This document shows positions 58,811-64,000 of a stretch of DNA of 64,000 nt, piece by piece. Position 1 is the stretch's first letter. Every line of letters starts with the position of its first letter. Source of the DNA: Zanthoxylum bungeanum (taxonomy: Eukaryota; Streptophyta; Magnoliopsida; Sapindales; Rutaceae). The notes below the pieces were generated by a model, which was not told the DNA's origin, ran no database searches, and worked only from the letters and a program-made list of their open reading frames with translations. The translations under genes and the position numbers were made by a program. The DNA is taken from the NCBI GenBank assembly GCA_019454045.1, contig SKCR01006513.1:310001-374000 (forward strand), written 5' to 3'.

Positions 58811-60290
58811 ATGAGACGAACCAGAAGCTTTGAACTTCGACCGCTTGACCCAGAGATTGAAAGAACCATCAGACAATTGAGAAGGGAAAGGCGAGAAGGC
58901 CAAGAAGCAATTGTTAATATGGAACTTGAACCTTTGGAGGTTGCACCACCAATTCCCATTCGAGACAGAACCATTCCGGTGGTTGACAGACTCATTTCAT
59001 GTATTCTACTTCCTCTCTTGCCAGCCAATGTGGGTGATATCAAAACTTGCATTCAGATGATACAACAGTCAGTTCAGTTTGGGGGGAATGCAACTGAAGA
59101 TCCTAATACCCACATCAGTAACTTCCTGGAAGTTTGCGGCACTTTCAATTACAACCGAGAAGCTGAAGAAGCTATGAGACTGCGTATTTTCCCATACTCC
59201 TTGAAGGACAGAGCTAAAGCTTGGTTACATTCACTACCAGCAGGTTCCATCACAACATGGAACAATCTAGCCATAAAATTCCTTGCAAAGTACATTCCAC
59301 CAGCCAGAACTGGAAAGCTGAGGAATGACATCACATCCTTTGTGCAACAAGATTCAGAAACTCTTTACGAAGCTTGGGAAAGGTATAAAGATTTGCTCCG
59401 GAAATATCCTCACCATGAGATTCCAAAATGGCTTCAAGTCCAAACCTTCTATAATGGACTTTCTGGAATAATGAGAACCACAATTGATGCTGCTGCTGGA
59501 GGAGCTTTGATGGCAAAAGAAGAAGATCAAGCCTGGGATCTAATTGAAGAAATGGCCAACAACAATTCCTTGTGGCCAACAGAAAGGAGCCTGATTCAAA
59601 GAATTACAGGAATTTATGAAGTTGGAGCCAATTCAGCAGTCAATACCAAGCTAGATCAGATTTGCAAATACATGGAGGCTCTCAGCACAGAAAGTAACCA
59701 TGGAGCCACAAGTTCACCTTTTTGGAGGAGCACCAGAGCCAACCCAACCTGAAGAGACGGTGAATTATGTCAACAATTTCAACAGACAGGGGAACAATCC
59801 ATATTCCAAACCTACAACCCAGGGTGGAGGAATCATCCTAATTTTTCATGGAGCAACAATTCAGGGCAAAAGAATAATCCACCACCTGGATTCCAACAGC
59901 AGAACTATCCACCACCTGGATTTCAGCAACAGAACAAAGGCCAGGAGCATGAAAAAGAATTAGTAATGGCAGAAGTGCTAGCTCAGTTAAAAAAATATGA
60001 AGCTATATTTCAAAGCCAGTCAGCTTCTATCAAAGCACTGGAGAATCAATCAAATGGACAACTGGCCAATGCTCAGAGTTACAGACCGCCAGGAAATCTT
60101 AGCAATACAGAACCAAATCCAAGGAACCGAGGGAAGGAGCAATGTCAAGCCATTACCTTGAAAAGCGGCACTGAAATCAACAAAGATGTTGGAATCAAGA
60201 CAACAATCGAGGAAGAAGTTCCAAAAGAAGCAGTCACACAGATGGAGGAAAAAGAAGCAAAGAAAAAGAAAAAGGAAAGAAAGGATCACT
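58811..60290 (+). pseudogene. Athila-like gag, copy 2 (element C)
   Basis: ATG at 58,811 (MRRTRSFELRPLDPEIER). The first 314 residues are in one open frame, including the whole gag core: FLEVCGTFNYN, LRIFPYSLKDRAKAWLHSLP, WNNLAIKFLAKYIPP, ETLYEAWERYKDLLRKYPHH. The frame changes at 59,700-59,752, the same place as in copy 1. The C-terminal half (NNFNRQGNNPYS, coiled coil, Lys/Glu-rich linker) has further indels near 59,810, 60,050 and 60,275. This is the best-preserved gag in the window. Confidence 0.85.
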
Positions 60291-61254
60291 CCATCTCCAC
60301 CTTTTCCTCAGCGTCTTCATAAAAACAAACTGGACAAGCAGTTTGTTCGATTCTTGGAGGTTTTCAAAAAGTTGCATATCATATTCCATTTGCAGAAGCC
60401 TTGGAAGAAATGCCCAGCTATGTCAAATTCATGAAAGACATTCTTTCACGAAAACGGAGATTGGGAGATTATGAGACAGTAGCATTATCGGAAGAATGCA
60501 GTGCTATCATTCAGAGGAAACTTCCCCCGAAGTTGAAAGATCCTGGCAGTTCACAGTCTCGTGCAGTATTGCAGTATTGGAGAACATATATCGGTAAGGC
60601 TTTATGTGATTTAGGTGCAAGTGTTAATTTGATGCCTTTTCTATTTATAGGAAACTACAAATTGGAGAAGCAATGCCTACCTCAGTCTCACTGCAACTTG
60701 CTGATCGAACGCTCGCATTTCCGAGAGGAGTCGTGGAAGATGTGCGGGTCAAAGTTGACAAACTTATTCTCCCAGCAGATTTCATCATCCTTGACCTGGA
60801 AGAAGACAAAGATGTGCCTATTATCCTTGGGAGACCATTCTTGGCGACAGGACGAACTGTGATTGATGTACAAAAAAGAGAACTAACCATGAAAGTTCAG
60901 GACCAAGAAGTTACTTTCAATGTTTTCAAAGCCATGAAATTCCCAAGCGATGAAAAGGATGAGGAATGTTTCAGAATTGATGTTGTTGATAGTATCATCC
61001 AGGATACTGATACAATTCCTACGGACAAACTTGAAGCTTGCATCACCAACATGACTGACAACGAGCTTGATGCTGAAATTTTGGAATATATCAACTATCT
61101 TGACAAGCCGTTTCATTTCAAATCAACAACACCAGTTGAAAGTCTGGACCTCCCAAAGAAAGATCGAATCAAGCCTTCGACTGAAGAACCACACATTGGA
61201 GTTGAAGCTACTTCCGAACCATCTCAGGTATGCATTTCTTGGAAACTCTTCTGA
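60291..61254 (+). pseudogene. Athila-like protease and linker, copy 2 (element C)
   Basis: PFPQRL (60,301, in a shifted frame), CDLGASVNLMPF active site near 60,605, then LADRTLAFPRGVVEDV and VPIILGRPFLATGRTVIDVQ in an open frame 60,673-61,254. A small duplication (GCAGTATT twice) near 60,563 is absent from copy 1. An acidic linker leads into RT. Confidence 0.8.
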
Positions 61255-62790
61255 ATTACCTGTTATTATTTCTTCTTCTCTAACATTAGAACAGGAAGAA
61301 AAATTATTGAGAGTTTTACGAGAGCACAAGAAAGCCATTGGCTGGACTATAGCTGACATTCGAGGCATTAGTCCATCATTTTGCATGCACAAGATCCTGA
61401 TGAATGACGAGTACAAACCCACAGTGGAGCACCAACGGAGACTCAATCCAATCATGAAAGAAGTTGTAAAGAAAGAAATAATCAAATGGTTGGATGCTGG
61501 CATCATTTACCCCATCTCAGATAGCAGTTGGGTGAGTCCTATGCAGTGTGTACCAAAGAATGAGGAATTACTGTGGTCACTAATGAAAAGAATGAACTAA
61601 TTCCAACAGAACGGTGACTGGATAGAGAGTATGCATGGTTACCGAAAGTTAAAGAAAGCTACGAGGAATGACCATTTTCCGTTGCCATTCATTGATCAAA
61701 TGCTGGATAGACTGGCAGGACATGAGTACTATTGCTTTCTGGACGGATATTCAGGGTACAATCAGATTGCTTTTGCCCCAGAAGATCAAGAGAAAACCAC
61801 ATTTACATGTCCGTATGGCACTTTTGCTTTCCCCAGATGCCATTTGGATTATGTAATGCCCCAGCCACATTTCAGCATTGCATGATGGCCATCTTCTCAA
61901 ATATGTTGGAGCAGAGTATGGAGGTATTCATGGATGACTTTTCTGTGTTTGGAGATTCTTTTGACCATTGCTTGCATAATCTGAACAGGTGTTACAAAGG
62001 TGCGAAGACACAAACCTGGTAACTCAATTGGGAGAAATGCCACTTCATGGTTCAGGAAGGCATTATTCTTGGACACCGGATCTCACAAAAGGGAATCGAG
62101 GTAGACAAAGCAAAGATCGAGACAATTAAAAAACTACCTCCACCAACAACTATCAAAGGGATTCGGAGTTTTCTTGGACATGCAGGTTTTTACAGGAGAT
62201 TTAACAAAGACTTTTCCAAGATTGCAAAACCTCTTTGCAATCTTCTGGAGAAGGATGTGTCTTTCAACTTCACCAAAGAATGCCATGAAGCTTTTGAAAT
62301 CTTGAAACAGAAGTTGGTCTCTGCTCCTATCATAGTAGCACCAGACTGGACCCTTCCATTTGACGTGATATGCGATGCTAGTGATTTTACTATAGGTGCA
62401 GTTTTGGGACAACGCAAAGCAAAGATTTTCCACACCATTTATTACTCCAGCAGGACTCTGAATGAAGCTCAGCTCAACAACACAACCACTGAAAATGAGT
62501 TGCTTACAGTTGTGTTTGCTTTTGACAAATTCCGCTCTTATCTACTGGGTCCCAAAGTGGTGGTCTACACAGATCATTCAGTAATCAAATATCTGATCGC
62601 GAAGAAAGATGTTAAGCCCAGACTGATCCGTTGGATACTTCTTCTGCAAGAATTCGACGTAGAGATTCGAGACAGGAAAGGGACAGAAAACCAAGTGGCA
62701 GATCATTTATCGAGGCTCAAGAATGGAGAAACAGCTGGCAAAGAACTTTCAATCAAAGAAACTTTTCCAGATTAACAGCTATTTGCCATG
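61255..62790 (+). pseudogene. Athila-like reverse transcriptase and RNase H, copy 2 (element C)
   Basis: RT: HKKAIGWTIADIRGISPSF (61,328), LNPIMKEVVKKEIIKWLDAG (61,444), YRKLKKATRNDHFPLPFID (61,640, absent from copy 1) and the catalytic FMDD at 61,927-61,938. RNase H in an open frame: [15 protein letters not shown] (62,369), [37 protein letters not shown] (62,559), [10 protein letters not shown]. Frameshifts near 61,570, 61,835 and 62,020. The frame ends at TAA 62,773, a copy-specific GAA-to-TAA change. Confidence 0.85.
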
Positions 62791-64000
62791 AAACAGTAGG
62801 AAGTTCCTTGGTATGCTGACTATGTCAACTACATTGTGTCAGGAAAATGGCCGTTGGAATGGACAACTCAGCAACGGAAGAAGTTTTTCAAAGAAGTCAA
62901 GCACTATGTTTGGGATGAGCCGTACCTGTTCAAACGTTGTGCTGATCAATTATTGAGACAATGCATTCCACATGAGGAGGTCAACGGTGTTTTGTAGCAC
63001 TGTCATTCATCACCATATGGCGGACATTTCAGTGGGGACAAAACTGCAGCAAAAGTTTTACAATCAGGTTTGTTCTGGCCTACTCTTTTTAAAGTTGCTT
63101 ACTTGTTTTCTCTTCAATGTGACAGGTGCCAGAGAAGGGAATATTTCAAGAAGAAATGAAGGACCGTTGCAAAATATTCTGGAAGTCAAGATATTTGATG
63201 TATGGGGAATTGATTTCATGGGACCCTTTATACCATCATTCGGAAATCTGTACATCCTGGTTGCTGTAGACTACATCTCCAAAGGGGTTGAAGCAATTGC
63301 ACTGCCATCCAATGATTCAAAATTGGTTATCAAATTCCTAAAAAAGAACATTTTCACTCGGTTCGGAACACCTCATGCAATTATCAGTGATAGTGGCACA
63401 CATTTCTGCAACAGATATTTTGATGCACTCCTATCAAAATACGGAGTTACTCATAAGGTTGCCACTGCTTACCATCCATAGTCAAATGGACAGGTTGAAG
63501 TTTCAAACAGGGAAATCAAAAGAATCTTGGAGAGAACCGTTGGAACAACAAGGAGGGACTGGTCTACAAAACTCAATGACGCATTATGGGCCTACAAGAC
63601 AGCTTACAAGACACCCATTGGTATGTCACCATATCGATTGGTGTTTGGGACAGCATGCCACCTGCCAGTTGAACTTGAACACAAGGCGTACTGGGCACTG
63701 AAGAAGTTGAATCTTGATCCACAAGCTGCAGGAGAGAAAAGACTTCACCAACTGAATGAATTGGAGGAATTTCGCCTACAGGCCTATGAGAATGCCAAAT
63801 TGTACAAAGAAAAGACCGAGAAATGGCATGACCGAAAAATAGTGCACAGACAGTTGGAACCAAGGCAACAAGTGTTGTTATACAACTCGAGGTTGAAACT
63901 TTTCCCTGGAAAGTTGAAATCAATGTGGTCAGGTCCATTTGTGATCACTCAGGTTCTACCATATGGAGCTGTTCAGTTATTGGATCCCAATACCAATAAT
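62791..64000 (+). pseudogene. Athila-like integrase, copy 2, cut by window end (element C)
   Basis: The zinc-binding end ([30 protein letters not shown]) lies near 63,000-63,130. The core then reads [20 protein letters not shown] (63,200), [35 protein letters not shown] (63,353). YHP is followed by TAG at 63,479-63,481, then [16 protein letters not shown] and the [15 protein letters not shown] segment. The C-terminal [20 protein letters not shown] is at 63,913. The shared TAG at 62,797 lies just upstream of EVPWYADYVNYIV. Whether the accessory frames of copy 1 follow is outside the window. Confidence 0.8.

Larger units (their letters stand above)
8007..64000 (+). mobile_element. Athila-like Ty3/gypsy element B, nested and split
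   Basis: B runs in three visible pieces: 5' LTR 8,007-9,114 plus 21,689-21,787; leader, gag and protease 21,788-24,330; RT, RNase H, integrase, 3' region and start of the 3' LTR at 41,780-46,281. Its 5' and 3' LTRs match (TGATAAGTG.ACGAAAGTGTACTTAGAG at 8,007 and 46,051). The protein sequence picks up after the large insertion exactly where it left off when compared with the unbroken copy in element A at 6,780-6,830. The remainder of its 3' LTR should lie past the window end, beyond element C. Confidence 0.75.
46282..64000 (+). mobile_element. Athila-like Ty3/gypsy element C, tandem LTR-internal-LTR-internal
   Basis: Two internal regions share a middle LTR: LTR 46,282-48,375; internal 48,376-56,597; LTR 56,598-58,678; second internal from 58,679, cut by the window end. 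Both internal regions start with a tRNA-Asp-type primer site and carry gag, protease, RT, RNase H and integrase in the same order. The first also has two extra reading frames after pol. The layout fits recombination between two copies or unequal crossing-over. C lies inside element B's 3' LTR and is a different Athila lineage from A and B. Confidence 0.85.

Overview
The window is repeat-dense DNA from a flowering plant, most likely a eudicot. Every coding region I can support belongs to an LTR retrotransposon or was carried into one. I recognise no intact host gene, tRNA or rRNA. The species cannot be named. The plant call rests on Athila-type Ty3/gypsy elements with tRNA-Asp-type primer sites, Tat/Ogre-like elements with very long LTRs, Ty1/copia elements with initiator-Met-type primer sites, a chromovirus-like LTR, a hAT-type MITE, and a captured LOG (cytokinin-activating enzyme) reading frame.

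Layout, using my own letters. 1 to about 2,150 is the 3' end and LTR of a copia element. About 2,160-5,193 is a chromovirus-like LTR on the minus strand. 5,194-8,006 is the middle of an old Athila-like element, A. At 8,007 a second Athila-like element, B, begins and runs past the window end, but it is broken three times. (1) Its 5' LTR holds a solo LTR, G (9,115-21,683, perfect 5-bp target duplication). G itself holds a complete Tat-like element, E (9,365-19,032, minus strand), and a hAT MITE (19,608-20,420). (2) Its gag-pol is split at about 24,330/41,780 by an AT-rich LTR-like block, D. D holds a gag-only Tat-like element, F (24,930-34,327, perfect 5-bp target duplication), and copia remnants on the minus strand (35,919-41,092), one nested in the LTR of the other. 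(3) Its 3' LTR (from 46,051) is broken at 46,282 by element C.

C is a different Athila-like lineage arranged LTR - internal - LTR - internal: 46,282-48,375, 48,376-56,597, 56,598-58,678, then 58,679 to the window end. Between pol and the LTR its first internal region carries two extra reading frames, each just downstream of a possible splice acceptor. One (53,819-54,175) is a small basic cysteine-rich protein that looks like the nucleic-acid-binding protein of carlavirus-type plant viruses. The other (54,624 to about 55,220) is an intronless, frameshifted LOG-like protein. Neither is normal gag-pol cargo. I regard this as the most unusual content of the window.

All gag and pol genes seen here have stops or frameshifts, so I annotate them as pseudogenes. 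Elements E and F lack pol. They carry long tandem-repeat arrays between gag and the 3' LTR, in the region known to be hypervariable in Tat-lineage elements.
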